A DNA stretch of 64,000 nucleotides from Rhypophila decipiens (lineage: Eukaryota > Ascomycota > Sordariomycetes > Sordariales > Naviculisporaceae): the NCBI GenBank assembly GCA_033297075.1, contig MU858056.1:248001-312000 (forward strand), in the 5' to 3' direction. This document shows positions 32,999 to 45,679 of the stretch, one piece after another. Made by a program: the position numbers and the translations under genes. The notes beneath the pieces were generated by a model. It ran no database searches. It saw only the letters and a program-made list of their open reading frames with translations, and was not told the origin of the DNA. Numbering within the stretch: position 1 is the stretch's first letter; each line of letters begins with the position of its first letter.

Positions 32999-35900
32999 TC
33001 AAAGCACATAGCCGCTACCAAGACAAGTCCATTCCCTGACCCCGTTCCCATCTTCCAACTCAACACACCACCAAAGCGCGTCCTTGGCCTTGTCCACCTG
33101 GCCGCTCTCCTCATACGCCCTAGCCAAAGCGAACCAAGCCTCTGAATAATTCCAGCCACTTCCCAGCTTGGTAAGCCCGCTCAGCAACCCGTACGCCCGA
33201 TCCCTGGCGGCGAGACGGTCATTCAGCGGCAGCGAGGTGGCCTCATATGATGGCGGGAGCTCTTTTGATCCTCCGACGCCCAAGACAGGGGACGTGGGCG
33301 CCGAAGTCAACGTACTCCCACCCGTACCATTCATCCTCGGCCGCTTAGGCAACTTGCCCAGCGTCTTTGACATTTCAGGACTGGACTTGGCCAGGCCGAG
33401 CGGAACAGATGGCAAGGTGGGGAACTTGTCAGCTTCATTCTGGAAAATGAGGCTCGCTTTGGAGTCGATGTGAATATTTGACGGATCGTCCAGGGACAGA
33501 TTGCTGATATTCAGACTGGGGATGGCAGGGGGCGGAAGAAGCTTTTCCGAGTACATGTCCATCAAGATGCTGGACAGGCCCACGATTGCCAATGGGTGGT
33601 CGGGAAAGTGCGTCAAAGCTGATTCGAAGCTCGCTCGAGCATTGTAGGGCGTCTCTTTGGCGAGGTAGAGCTGCCCTTTCTGTTACAAGCAAGCACAAGT
33701 TAGGTCTATCCCACATTTGCATATGAGCAAGGATTGCAGCATAATGGCTGATTCTACATACCTCGGTCCAAACATCAGCAACGAGCTCCTCGACGCTTTT
33801 ATCTTGTCCCCAGGAAGTTTGGCGCGCAGAGAGCGTCCCAGAACTGTCGCTGGCCACCTCGGCTTCCAGCGCTTGGACAATCTTTTGGCCTTCCAAGCAC
33901 GCCTTCTGAGCATCATCAAACAGCTGAGCTCTTCGATAGAATCCGGCAATCACGAGCCAGACTTTGACAAGCATTGCCTTCCGTTTCCTCTTGTTGTGAT
34001 CTACAGGGAAATGCACAAAAGGTAGTAGGGAAGGAAACGACTTGACTTCGCCCATAGACACTCCTGAGGTATCTGGATTCCTGGAACGTGAGGACGATGC
34101 ACCGGATGCAAAGGACTCGCTCGGCCTTAATGTCAGCGGAGTGGCGCTGGAAAAGGCAAAGTACTCGTTATCAAACGGCGTGAAGAACCTTTCACCGTCA
34201 ACGATTGATGGTGGCTTCTGCGAACCGCCTCGGCTACCACTGCGGTCTCTCTTGCGAAGGCTCGCCCTCCTGCCGGACTCGCTCCTTCTTGTGATGCTAT
34301 CGGATTTCCGGAGGGCTCGGCTTGAGCGAGAGTCACCGTGCTCGCTGGTGACCTGGATGGTGGGCGCGACGGTGGTTGTGCTCATGATTGTCTGTTGTGT
34401 CTGTGGCCGCGGACCTGCACTCGACATAGTCTCATTCCCGATGATGCTTTGCCTAGGCTTGACTGATTTTTCCGAGCGGCTTCCAAAGACGCTACCTCTG
34501 AAGCTCCGCAGCGTGGCCGCAGTCTTGGGCGGTTCTGCCTTTGGGTTTAACTCGAGTTTCTCCTCGACATCCCCGAAAAGCCTGGGGAATAATGTAAGCA
34601 GTTCCGAACTGGCATTCACAGCGACAGCAGGCCCCTCGACCAGCTCCAGAATGGCGAGTTGAGTCATCTTGATCTCCAGGATGTTCTCCTTTTCGTAGTC
34701 ATCCATCTCATCAACTAGACCGTCGCTCACGCCAAACTTCTCAGCCTCTGCTTGGTTAAGGTGGTCGCTTCGGTAGCCTCCATTCAGGCTCTTGCCCCCA
34801 AAGAGGACGTATGGGTCCTTGAACTGCTCAAAAGCGCCCTCACAAGCGCGCGCAGCCATCATGTATTCCTGCCGCGCGCTGAGCAACAATGCCAAAAGAT
34901 GCCAGAGCGGAATGAGAGACCGCTCCCGCCAATACGGACCATTATAGATCTCGGAACCCTCGGTCGTCTTGTCAGTCAGGAGGGCAGTCTTGACCAGATC
35001 GATAGCAGCCGTCAGCTTGCGCTGCTCGGCGTATAATAGCCCGAGAGCGAACACGGCACTGATATTCGCCACGCTCTCAAATTCGGGAGACAGTGCCTTG
35101 CGAAGGCATCTAATAGCTTCATCCTGAATTTGTTTCCGGGCCTCAGAGTCAAAGGTGACCCTGGCCCATTGTGCATGAGCGATCCCGATTGCCTGCCATG
35201 ATAGCGCCAAGATGTGAAGGGGCACGTCGTCCTGAACAGCACTCAGGGGCCGGTCTTCCTTGAGAGGCTTGAACCCGTCCTCCAAGCGCGAGTGTGCTGG
35301 TCCAAGTCTTTCAACCATTGACTGGAGCTCGGACGCAAGTTTAAGCGCCTTTTCCGCAGCGTCCCGCCCGCCATACCTACACAGAGCCGTAATACAAGCG
35401 CAAATGGTCTCGAGCATCGTGGCATCGCTGTCGAGAGCTGGCTCGGGGTGTCCTGTTTTCTCTACTCTGGCCTTTCCTTTCTTGACCAGTTCAAGATACG
35501 AGTCGAAAGACATGAAGGCCAAATCGAACTCGGCCACTGCAACATGGACAGTAAAGAGATGGCGTAAAATGGCGGTAGAGTGGTACGTCTTGGCGGCAGC
35601 GCCGTATAGGGTGTCAAGAACCCCATGGCTGAGTGAGTCTCTACCACCCACCCCCAAATCGTGTTCTTTCCAGCCGCGCCCATTCAAAACCGTCCAGTTC
35701 TGCATGACCCGCTTGACAAACTCCTCGACCTCGGCCCTCTCCTCGTCGGCCTTGGGAAAGCGGGTCTCGGTGAACAACAGCCCTTGATATATGGTCTCTA
35801 CCTTTTTCAGCTCAGCTCGCAGTTGATTTCGCGCCGACGATTCGGTGCTGATGGACGAGTAACCGGTAGGGAATGGCAGATCTTGCTGGAGTATTTCCGA

Positions 35901-36884
35901 TATCGTGTAGTAGTATTCAGACCAAACCTGCCTCCTAGGCACAGACCCTCGAAAACCATAGCCACCGGCGAGGGACGGACCCTTTGTGGCTGCCCAGTAT
36001 TTGGCCCACGCGCGAAACGGTGCAAGACAGTTCGGATCCGAAAGTAATTGGCCATTTTCTCGCATGCCTTGGTTGGCCAGCATGCAGTATTCGGTCAAGA
36101 AGAGCTCAGCCCAGTATCGTAGTTGCTGGTGGGCATTTTGCGTACCCCAGACACCCGAAAGCGACGGCAAAGCCGAGGCGAAGGCTTCGAGAGCGGCATC
36201 CCGCTGCCCATCTCGTGCCAGACAATTCGCTCTTAGATAGGTTGACTTCAGCGCACAGACTTTTGTCCACTCGGAGAGGGTCTCGAGGTTGTCATAGAGA
36301 GGGTATTCCTGGTCGAAGTTCCTAGGCAGTCGAGCCAGCGCAAGATGGTACTCCTTCAACACCCATTGCAACCAACCAGCGCAGACCTTGGCCTGAAACT
36401 TGTCTTCGGGGAAGTTCTCCTCCTTTTCGATTTCCGCCACAAGTTTGGGCACCTGGCTCGCCAGTTCGGGGTTCGCGATAGATGCGGCGGTCGATGGTCG
36501 TTCTGCCGAGGCAGCCTTGTAGATAGCTTTGGTGATCGCTGCTTCGGTTTCGGCCGTCAAGACGAGGCCTGAGTGTATGTCTGGTCAGTCGCGCGGGCTC
36601 CCATCATGTCGCAATACAAAGAACTTCAAGAGAGCGTACATGAACGATCCGGCGCATGCTTTCGCACCTTGCGAACTAGCTCAGGGACAGCATCCCAGTT
36701 TTCTTCACACCGAGCTTCGTCGAGCTGTCTGATATAATTGGCGGCTTTCACTGCGTCGGGCTACCCAGACAGTAAAGTTATCGGATTAGTTACTCCGGCT
36801 CCGAATATTGAGGGGGGTTTTGTAGGGATGGGATCAATGAGGCCGGCCCGGGGCTGTGAAGAGAGCAAGATAACCCCTTACCAT
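32999..36884 (-). CDS. YPP1: TPR-repeat protein Ypp1 (TTC7-like PI4-kinase complex subunit)
   Basis: Four exons on the minus strand: 36884..36882 (the ATG alone), 36760..36640, 36568..33762 and 33679..32999, giving about 1203 residues. Joined, the protein begins MPDAVKAANYIRQLDEARCE. It is built of helical tetratricopeptide-like hairpins, for example LALARLPRNFDQEYPLYDNL, GQRDAALEAFASALPSLSGV, and near the end NYSEAWFALARAYEESGQVD followed by KAKDALWWCVELEDG. A Ser/Arg-rich, probably disordered and phosphorylated segment lies between the TPR blocks (about residues 690-830). Yeast Ypp1 with Efr3 anchors the phosphatidylinositol 4-kinase Stt4 at the plasma membrane. All three introns are GT-AG and keep frame. 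Lone-start-codon exons are easily missed by annotation. Confidence 0.88.
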
Positions 36885-37877
36885 GTTGCCGTGTTTGCAA
36901 GAAGACACGCACTACGATGACTTGTTGCAACGAGGCATGCGGGCGACGGAGATGACGAAGGAGGCTGATGGAAGAATTTGGCAGATTTATAGAAGCAGAG
37001 CGTGCAGTTCTACCCGGGAGTTCAAATCAGAAGTGAGAATGTTGGATCATTGTTATCAAGGTACGGAGTATCTGGGCTTGGAATTGTGTTGACCCGTCTT
37101 TTGGGGTCACCGCTCCTAAAACGAGCCGCAATTTGGTCGACATGGCGATGTCCACTAAAACCCCCAAATGTTAGGGTGTCCAATCCACTGGGCGAGATTT
37201 GTCCCCCCAAAATGGCACAGAATTGGCGGGTACTGTATGTACATAAGCTCCAGGACCGGGGTTGCATTCACATGCATGCCCTGGGGATTCTTGCTTTGTG
37301 CAGGCTTGTACATGTACTTGTACTTTGTTCAAAGATCCGAAGTAAAACTAACAACAGTCACTAGCACGATGGAATAAAAGTGCCAGCCTCAATGAGTGCT
37401 AATACATTAGTCCTTTATAATATGTATTTAGGCCATATAAACTTATTTACCAAATTTGGTCATTCTGGGCGGTTCCTGTATGCACTGGAATAATTATTAC
37501 TGTATCGTGAATTATACAGTTCACAGACCCAGTTCGCTGGAAACTAGAAGTGGGGTCCGGCAGCTACCCGCGCCTTGTTCTCGCCCAGTAAAAATGCCAT
37601 TGGACGATAGAGAAAAAAAAGTTTGAAGCTGCCAGGCAGTGAATGAGAAACACACATCAACGAGGCGTATTGAACAGTATTTGCTGAGACGGGGACATAA
37701 TTTTGCAGAGGGAAAACGGGGCATCATCATTCCCTCTGGTTTTATCTCTCATTCGAGCTTAATGTTGTAAAAAGGCCGTGAAACCTCATTTTCATCTCCT
37801 GTTCTGCATCAGCGGCCCTCAAGACGTACTAGGAGTACCCAAAACATCCGTTTATATCTCCCAAGTACCATTCCAAG
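36885..37877. other. Divergent intergenic region between YPP1 and RIX1
   Basis: Promoters and leaders of two divergent genes are expected here. No coding frame or repeat of note was found. Confidence 0.5.
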
Positions 37878-40252
37878 ATGGCTGCCCCTCCAGACCTCCG
37901 GGTGCTCTGCCGGAGACTCACATCGACACCTCCTGATGAGCTCACACACCTATGTCCCCTCCTGGTCAGCCATGTCTTGCGCTGCGGTGGTCCTCTTTCA
38001 GCATCTCAGGAGAGCAAGGGCAAAGATAAATCATCAGAGACCCCAGTCTTGATACACAAGCTGAGAACATCCATCACGACTCTCCTGACTGGAAGAAACG
38101 CTTCGGGCCGGTTTGCCGCCGTCTGTTTGATCAAGGCCGTCATTGACGTTGGTGGATGGGAATGCCTTCGCACGGCAGGGCCTTGGATCACAGGTCTCAT
38201 CTCCGTTCTTCAGGTTTGTGCTCTTCAGTTACATGAAACCGAGATAGTAGCTGACAATGATAACAGAAACCTGAGCCGTTTGCTTCCAAGCAGCTATGTA
38301 TCGTCACATTGACGAGGATATACTCTCTTTTACACGGATACCAAACCCTGGTGCGGGAGATGGCCACCCCCACCCTTCCCAGTTATGTCAATGCCTGCAT
38401 CCAGATTATTAAGGGATCAACATCTGGCCGGAATGGCCCAGCGCCAATGTCGGTCGTTGAGACTGTCGTCCGTTCCCTCTCCAAGATTGTCACGCTCTAC
38501 CCGACAACACTGCGTCCTCACGCTGCTCCAATCAAGGCCGCCATCAAGATGTATATGGCGCCGACTTGGACAGACCAACTGGTGGTTCCCCAGAGTCTAA
38601 GGCAAGCTTCTCGGCATCTTTCAGTCCTTCTTCCCTATACAGCAGCCAAAGATGGCAGCAGTCAAGAATGGGGCAAGGCCATTGATGCAACGATTAAGGA
38701 TTGTCACATCACAGCCGATCAAGTTTTCAGGGCTGTGCACGAATCATGTGAGTCAAGCACCGGCTACAAGGCCGAGATAGTGTCAACCGAAGGCGAGCCA
38801 TCGGGAGGCGGAGACTCGGCAGATGACCTCCCCCCTTGGACTGGTGTGACAGCTGGTTCGGAGAGACTCGTTGGCCTCATCGACCTTCTGGGTGAATACC
38901 TCAAATCTCCCACAAAGGCGGCAGTCACGCTGCCAATAGGGCAGCTGTTAGACCTGACATCGAGACTGACTCTCGTCACCATACCTGGGAACTCTGAGGA
39001 GCATATGAACCTGAATGTCGCCATTGGAAAAGACGAGAAAGCCGAGCTATGGAGCAGCCTGCCCGACATCCACACAGCTGTCATGCAGCTGCACATAGCC
39101 ATGATGGATCGACTGAAGGAGAATGCTCTGCCTCTCTCGACGGACCTGATCGACCAAATGGTCCGTGTCTTCAACTCCAGCCGGCATCTGCCTACCATAC
39201 GGGAGACCACCTACAACCTGGCAAAGAACATACTCTCAGTTTCCGGCCTATCTCTACCCAAATTAACAGTCAAGTCCCTTACTCTCGTCCTCCAGAGCTG
39301 TTGCCAAGACATACTTCGCACAGCAGGCCACCTCGAGGACAAAGCTCCTGAGCCCATCGCCACAACCAAAAACGGTACCAAGCAGAAGCAGCAGCAAAAA
39401 CCCTCATCGACCAATGCCGATGACTACCTGACCAACTCCCCAACGAGCAACACCACGCTCTCGCCATTCTCCCCCAGCCACAAGGCAGCAGCAGCAGAGC
39501 TCCTCCCACTTTTCCTCTCGCACCTGCCCCAGAGGCACCTCAGCCCCGACTCCCGCGGTCTCGTCGACCGAACAGCCATTCTCTCGAGAAACAAGACCGC
39601 CATGCTCGCGAGCTGTCTATACCCCTACAAAGACAGTCGGGGCCGGTATTACCCCAGCATTCTCCCCTTTCTCGTCCGGCAGTTCCCTCGGGACCAAGAG
39701 GTCGAGGTTTTACGCACGAATCTTCTTCGCGCGGGCCGTTATGTCTTAGCCACAGCAGAGGATGGGCTCGACCCGCATAAAAGCCTTGACGAGCTCTTGC
39801 AAGAGACAGCTGCAGAGGATGAGGATGATGCCGAAGAGATGATCATGTCTCAAATCAACAATGACATCTCCGAGGCTGCCGAGCTGGCGGTCGATATGGA
39901 AATTGACTCCGCTACCGCCACGGCTACTAAAGCGTCGACGAATGCCTTCTTCGTTGCTGCTACCACTACCACACAGCAGCAAACTGATGATCTGGCAACA
40001 ACAGGGGGCTCTCTCGTGGCACCGATGAAGCGCAAGGCAGAGACAGATGTAACCGAATCTGGCAAGAAGAAGCGGGTCGAGGTTCGAGAAGAAGTGCAAG
40101 AGGTTCAAATCGCCATCATGCCCAAGGGTCCAGAACCACAGGTTGCTGTCGATTCCAAGGATGATGATGATAGTGATAGCGATTCTGATGCTAGTGTTGA
40201 GATTGACATGACGATGGAAGATGACGAGGACGAAGAAGATGTTGACGAGTAA
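37878..40252 (+). CDS. RIX1: Pre-60S ribosome assembly factor Rix1 (PELP1-like)
   Basis: Two exons (37878..38213, 38267..40252) encode about 773 residues. The N-terminal Rix1 domain of helical repeats includes TGRNASGRFAAVCLIKAVID, the join VLQKPEPFASKQLCIVTLTR, and IYSLLHGYQTLVREMATPTL. A second helical block runs to about residue 620. The C-terminus has a basic nuclear-signal-like stretch (MKRKAETDVTESGKKKRVEV) and ends in a run of Asp and Glu. Rix1 with Ipi1 and Ipi3 acts in the nucleolus and nucleoplasm on ITS2 removal and loads the Rea1 ATPase on the pre-60S particle. The intron is only 53 nt (donor gtttgt). Confidence 0.88.
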
Positions 40253-40827
40253 AAGATTCCTAGATCTGTGAGGGATGTAGTGTAGACTATATCGCTGCAA
40301 AATTTTAAAAGTAACAACGAGGCACATTGTCATCATTTCGCGCCGTACTTTTGGAGAGCCCAGGTCGAATCGAATAGTGCTTCACTCAATGCATCGGATA
40401 TGACTACCGTACATGTATCCGTGGGGTTTGGCTTTTCGATGCCGCCATCACGAAGCGATGGGCCAGCCTGAATTCCCAAGGTCCCAAGTATCTATAAATA
40501 AGACTGGGATATCAAATGATGCGACACCCCGATCACTGAATGTCCATGTCCAGAGACAAATCAGTCGTAAGCAAAAGAGGGAGTCATTGCCGAATGCCAG
40601 CGCAGATTCCACTCACATGCACAATACTATATACATACGCTTTCCCATAATATACCCCGGCCCAACCATACCACCATACCCCTTTTAAAAAAATCCTTCA
40701 GCTTCTTTCAAGATCAAAGATGCCTGCCTACCCTCGCATTACTAAAGCAAACCAAATACCTGTAGTGAACGCCTAGCCATGCCTACCGTAGCAAAGACAA
40801 CAAAGGGATAACGGGGGTATCTAGTTT
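40253..40827. other. Convergent spacer between RIX1 and the WW-domain gene
   Basis: This spacer holds the 3' regions of two converging genes. No gene or RNA was recognised. Confidence 0.5.
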
Positions 40828-41811
40828 TTAATCACGAAGCCAAGCCCGTCTCTTCTCCTCCTTCTTGGCCTTGCGCTTCTCCTTGAACGCCTTGAGTTCC
40901 GCCTTGGTGGGCTTCTTGCCCGAGCGCTCGGCCTTGAGGCTACGCCCGTCGTGTTGGTTGGCCGCCGCGTCCACGTCAAAGTAAGCATTCATCTGGCGCT
41001 TGCTCTTGGCTTCGTCCGAGTGACGCTCGGCTCCCATCTCGGGCATCTGCCACTGGCCCGTCGCGCGGTTGAAGTAGGCAGCCGTCGCATACTGCTGATA
41101 GCCGTTTGGAAACTGGCCGGATGCTGCCTCTTGAGCAGCAGCGGCGCGACTATTCTGAGCATACCAGGCATTGGGGTCATAGCTGCCGTGGATCGCTGGG
41201 TTGTAGCCACCTGCGACAGACGTGAGGTCGCTGATTGCAGTCGCATCGGTCTCAGGAGGGACTACCACAGGGACCTGAGCTGCAGGAGCAACAGCGGCCG
41301 CGCTATCAGCACCAGGGACCCGCGGGTTCTCTGCCTGATAAGCGCCATTGTATTTATTATAGAACCACCATGTACCCGCCTCAGTATTCCAATACGGCTG
41401 CCAGCCGTCGTCGACATACGGATATGCGTTCGCTTGATCGGGAGGGGCCTCGTTGGGAAGCGGAGGAGCCTCTTCAGGGAGGGGGGGCGCCGCGTGTTCG
41501 TCGCCGGTGGTGTCGCCGGTGGTGTCGCCGGTGGTGTCGCCGGTGGTGTCGCCGGTGGTGTCGCCGTTCTGGTCGGCAGACTCGTCGATCAAGCCCTCCT
41601 CCGGCGAAGACCTACCTGATTCCTCTCTAGACTCCTTGCCATTTGCTTCGGCTGACTCGGCACGGGGCGATTCGGCTTTGGATTCCTCGGGAGGCGAAGT
41701 ACTGCGGGCGTGGGCACTAGATGGCGACGCCGTGGGCTCCTCTTTGATCGAATCGGCTTCGACTTCGGGGGTCTGCTCGAACACCGCGGATGGTGACATT
41801 GGCGGCGACAT
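40828..41811 (-). CDS. WW-domain protein with acidic N-terminus
   Basis: A single exon of 327 codons. The first 100 residues are Glu/Ser-rich and disordered and end in five GDTT units encoded by a 12-bp minisatellite. One WW domain lies at about residues 137-165 (WQPYWNTEAGTWWFYNKYNG), with both signature aromatics though the second is displaced. A Gly/Ala/Tyr-rich region with YDPNAWYAQN, YQQYATAAYFNRATGQWQMP follows, and may be a second degenerate WW-like unit. The C-terminus is very basic (KPTKAELKAFKEKRKAKKEE) and fits a nuclear RNA-binding or splicing-related role. WW domains bind proline-rich partners. The exact function is unknown to me; a second start four codons in (at 41799) is possible. 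Confidence 0.75.
   Translation of the reverse strand: MSPPMSPSAVFEQTPEVEADSIKEEPTASPSSAHARSTSPPEESKAESPRAESAEANGKESREESGRSSPEEGLIDESADQNGDTTGDTTGDTTGDTTGDTTGDEHAAPPLPEEAPPLPNEAPPDQANAYPYVDDGWQPYWNTEAGTWWFYNKYNGAYQAENPRVPGADSAAAVAPAAQVPVVVPPETDATAISDLTSVAGGYNPAIHGSYDPNAWYAQNSRAAAAQEAASGQFPNGYQQYATAAYFNRATGQWQMPEMGAERHSDEAKSKRQMNAYFDVDAAANQHDGRSLKAERSGKKPTKAELKAFKEKRKAKKEEKRRAWLRD
41501..41560 (+). repeat. 12-bp coding minisatellite, five perfect units
   Basis: The unit tcgccggtggtg is repeated five times without error, plus a six-base partial unit. On the coding (minus) strand it reads as Gly-Asp-Thr-Thr. The unit length keeps the frame whatever the copy number. Confidence 0.95.
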
Positions 41812-44092
41812 GGTGATGAACTAGTGGAAGAAGAATTGAAATCGAAATATCGCAGATGAATGATCAAGTGAAAGAATACCGAGTTGCGTGAGGGTGGTCG
41901 AGACTAGGGATATTCATCTCCTAAACGGTTGGCAGCAACTATTTAGTAACGCGCGAAAGTAGGATGATGTGCACAAGGAGCTGTATTGAGATTGCTTGGT
42001 ACGAATGCAGGTGTAGGTAGGTGGTGTAATACCCGAGGGATCTTTCCGTCGTTTTGGTGTATGCGTTTCGGATTATGGCGATCGTTTCAATAAACCAAAG
42101 GTGCGCGATTGGAGACGGTGGAAGTTCATAGAGTTGAATTGCACAAGCGGAGGTTGACGTCGAGTTATCGGGATACACGCGACCTTGATAAGCATGGGCA
42201 AACGAAAGAGCTCCACTCGTTAAGGAATTCTTGAGTTTTTCTGGGGAAAGAAGCAGAGACGGCTAGCGCCACCAGAGCCTAGCGAATAAGTGGGACAGGT
42301 CTTGGCCGACTTGGGTCAATATCCTTGTAGCCGTATCCTTATGATTTAGAAACCCTTATTGACGTGGATGCAGCAGGTTAATAATTGTAAACGCAAGTTC
42401 AAAGTCATAAAGTCTCGTAATGTCATGTCAAAATCATTCTTGCAAGCTTCGTCCGTTGTAAAAAAAAAAAAATTTGCTTGTCGTTGCATTTATGTGAAAA
42501 GTGGAGTGAATATGCTCGCAGATCATCCGGTATGCTTCAATCGGGATCACACCGGTCAAGGCTTGGCAGTCTCCATCAAAATTGCTTGAACTCACGTCGT
42601 CTCTTTTGGTCAACCCACGAACTGTTAATCTGGAAACATATTGTATTCGCAACCCTTTATTCAGCTATGGTTCATTGAGCGCATAGTGATCTCTTCCAGG
42701 ATCCTATCGGAGACCTGTGTCCTTCTGGAAAACTGCAGGAACGTTCTAGGAATCCCGTTGGGTAATTCGATGCCTTTATTAATCATAATGTTTGTACGGG
42801 TTACCGAACCTCCACCGGGCATGACCCTCGATCCAAAAGTTCCAAACACAGTTTCCTCTCGGACAGCCATGTACCGTCACACTACGGACCCTGAGCTCAA
42901 TCGTCTTGTCCAGAATCTGGGTTTGACTCCGCGACTGAACAGGTAGCACGGAATGGACTGGAAGGTCCACCACGACTTCTCTGGCCTCAGGAAAGACAGG
43001 TGGACGTCATTGGACGACTTGTTCTCTGGGTATGATTGACCAATCCGAAGCCGGCGTCAACACCATTGGAAAAGGGGAGAAGCTCCATTCTCATGTTGAT
43101 GACAACACACACCCGGGTTGGAACAAGTCAATCAATATTCCGGCAACAGCTCTTCAAGATCAGACAATGCTACCACACTGCTGGAAATCCGAGTTATGAT
43201 CACCATGAGCCTCCAATTTATATTCTCCGTTGCCTTGTTCCTTGTTGGCAACCCCTCGGTCCACATGGGTTCCCTCCATTTTTAGCAGCGATCTGGCCAG
43301 CTCGCCTTTAGCCGGATAGCATGACTATCAAATTCACACACTTTATATGGCAAAATGCTGATCCTTGAACCTGGGTTGCTGCGCCTGGCGAGCCCTGTTT
43401 CTCTCCTTTTACTTCTGAGGGCCCTGCCAAAGCTGAGTGATGGCCCGTCAAAGAAAGCCCGGTCGTCGCTCGTGGGCCGGAAACGCTGGCAGTCTATCCC
43501 TCCATCGACATCACCTCCAGGCATTAACCGATATATTTGACGGCTTGTTCGTGCTTCGGTCACGGATATCCAGCCCTCCACCAACGGTCCCGTAGCACCC
43601 AGAAGTGTGTGTGTTCTTTGCCGGCAGCCCGCTCCAGTGGCATTGGATGACGAGTTGCCGTCCAGCGCCGAATCTTCTTATTTGAGTGCCTTCGTCCCGT
43701 CATGGGCCAACCAGTTTCCCGTTCTATCCTGCTTCCCTTCTGTTCCTGCTTGTTATATAGGGTTCCTGGTATTATCATACCGGACTTGGGTTTTTTTTTC
43801 TGCCGCCGGTTTTTGGTGTTTTTGTCTCATCATCCTTTGATTCCAGCTCAAAGCGGGATGAGCCTGTTTTAAGTTGTTGAGTCCCTGAGAGCACGCGCCA
43901 GTGCCCCTGCTCGTCCCAGACTACAAGTTGCCTGCCATCCACCGTCTGGCTATATCCAGAACCTGCCTGAGGATCCGGACGGCTTTAGCTGCTAGCGTGC
44001 AGTCAAATTCAAGCCCTTAGACCACAGGGTCATTCATTGGCTTTCGGACGAACAAGACAAGACAGCAGCAGCAAAACCAAGGAGCAACGGAG
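41812..44092. other. Divergent intergenic region (2.3 kb), no gene seen
   Basis: This lies between the WW-domain gene and the GH16-like gene. A 13-base A run starts near 42461. A ttatatag motif near 43752 could serve the GH16-like gene. No frame is convincing as a gene. Confidence 0.5.
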
Positions 44093-45313
44093 ATGATGGA
44101 GCTGGTAATGCAAAAGGCCCGTCTGCCTGCACTCTCCTCCTGCCTGTTCTTCCTCCTATCTGCACTCCCACTGGCCTCAGGTAGCCCAACCCTCACCGAG
44201 GACTCGAAATGCGGTTGCTTTGTGGTCAATGACACAGAGGCGAGTTACTTTACAAAGCATAAATTCTTCGACTTCCGAGGCCTTACCCAGTATGCCGGCG
44301 TTCCTGCTACCATCACGAACCCGAACGACAGCGGTACCGCGGCTGTAACAAGTCAGTATTTCACTTCGACGGAATGGACCGACACTTGGATGGTTGGGAA
44401 CTGGAACAACAGCGCCGGTGTACGTAAGGACTCGTCGGTTCTCATGGTCAACTCCCCGAACAATGTCTACATTGAAGCGAATGGCGATCGCAACCCCACT
44501 TCGCAGACCTTTCTCACTCTACGAACCCAACGGCTCCCAGGTCCACCAGAGTTCCAGACGGCGGCCGAAATAGAATCTGTCTCGGGAGGATTCCGCTATC
44601 TCTCTGTTCGAATGCTAGCCCGCACCATCGGCTCACCCGGTGCCATCACAGCCCTATTCACGTACCGCCACTCGGATAAGCTGGCCGAAGTCCAAGAGAC
44701 GGACCTCGAAATCCGCACCAAGGATCCCCGCAACATCCTCCACTACACCAACCAGCCGTCGTACACCGAAGATGGCGATGACATCGCGGAAGCCACACAG
44801 AATGCCACCATGCCAGACGGGCTCGACTGGACGGCCTGGGCTGTCCACCGTCTCGATTGGACCCCGACCACCACTAAGTGGTACATCGATGGACAGCAGG
44901 TTGCCAACAACTCTTTCCAGACACCACGCGATGCCAGCAAGGTCATTTTGAATGCCTGGAGCGACGGAGGCGAGTGGTCTGGTAATATGACCAACTTTGA
45001 CGCTGCCTATCTCCAGATACAGTGGCTGGATATCACCTGGAATACTACCGACACGAAGCCAGCGGCCAAGCGCGACGTGGAAAGTGAATTGGGCGCGAGA
45101 CATGACGTCGGCCCTCATGGACCGCTGCTTGCCAGAGCCACTGAACAAGGGACTTGCAAGACCGTATGCAGCATTGACGAGACGACCAACCTCGGTCAGC
45201 CGGTCATGCTTTGGAATAACGGGGCTATGAGGACCGCAGGGGAACGGAGCAGCTTTGTCTCTTGGATACCATCAGCAGCAGTTTTTGCGCTGTTTGTTCT
45301 GTCTTTGAGATAG
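44093..45313 (+). CDS. Secreted GPI-anchored GH16-like cell-wall glucanase/transglycosidase
   Basis: A single exon of 406 codons. A signal peptide occupies about residues 1-30 (LSSCLFFLLSALPLASG). The body is a concanavalin A-like fold of the GH16 type. It has the catalytic ExDxE motif as ETDLEI near residue 205, and the acceptor-side WTPTTTKWYIDGQQVANNSF. Several N-glycosylation sequons (NDT, NNS, NAT, NMT, NTT) fit passage through the secretory route. The C-terminus ends in a hydrophobic helix (VSWIPSAAVFALFVLSLR) preceded by small residues, as for GPI attachment. The closest described group is endo-beta-1,3(4)-glucanase or Crh-like wall remodelling enzymes. The exact bond cut is uncertain. 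The second in-frame ATG is the next codon, so the start may be 44096. Confidence 0.82.
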   Translation: MMELVMQKARLPALSSCLFFLLSALPLASGSPTLTEDSKCGCFVVNDTEASYFTKHKFFDFRGLTQYAGVPATITNPNDSGTAAVTSQYFTSTEWTDTWMVGNWNNSAGVRKDSSVLMVNSPNNVYIEANGDRNPTSQTFLTLRTQRLPGPPEFQTAAEIESVSGGFRYLSVRMLARTIGSPGAITALFTYRHSDKLAEVQETDLEIRTKDPRNILHYTNQPSYTEDGDDIAEATQNATMPDGLDWTAWAVHRLDWTPTTTKWYIDGQQVANNSFQTPRDASKVILNAWSDGGEWSGNMTNFDAAYLQIQWLDITWNTTDTKPAAKRDVESELGARHDVGPHGPLLARATEQGTCKTVCSIDETTNLGQPVMLWNNGAMRTAGERSSFVSWIPSAAVFALFVLSLR

Positions 45314-45679
45314 ACTGGGTTCTGGGTCTGTTGTCGTCTCCCTTCTCCGGCGTTTCGGGGTGTTGGTTTGGAAGGTTCTCTTTAAGGACGGATACCTCAA
45401 AAATTAACTGTACGAAAGACAATTCAATGCTATTTTCTGTCCATTGAACCGAATCCATGTATATACTTTCTCTTTGCGGGGGCGGTGTTTGTTTTGCTTC
45501 AATGATATCAGATATCCAGAAAAGAAAAACAGGCTCTGTTCATTTGTTTCGAGGAGCATAAAGTTCAGGATCCCTCCTATTGGAGAGATCCCTATGAAAA
45601 GCCTTTAGTAGTGCTTTTGCGTTTGTACAGTGGAGAAGTCTGTGACACTTGGACTAACAAGATCTTCTGCTTTGCACGG

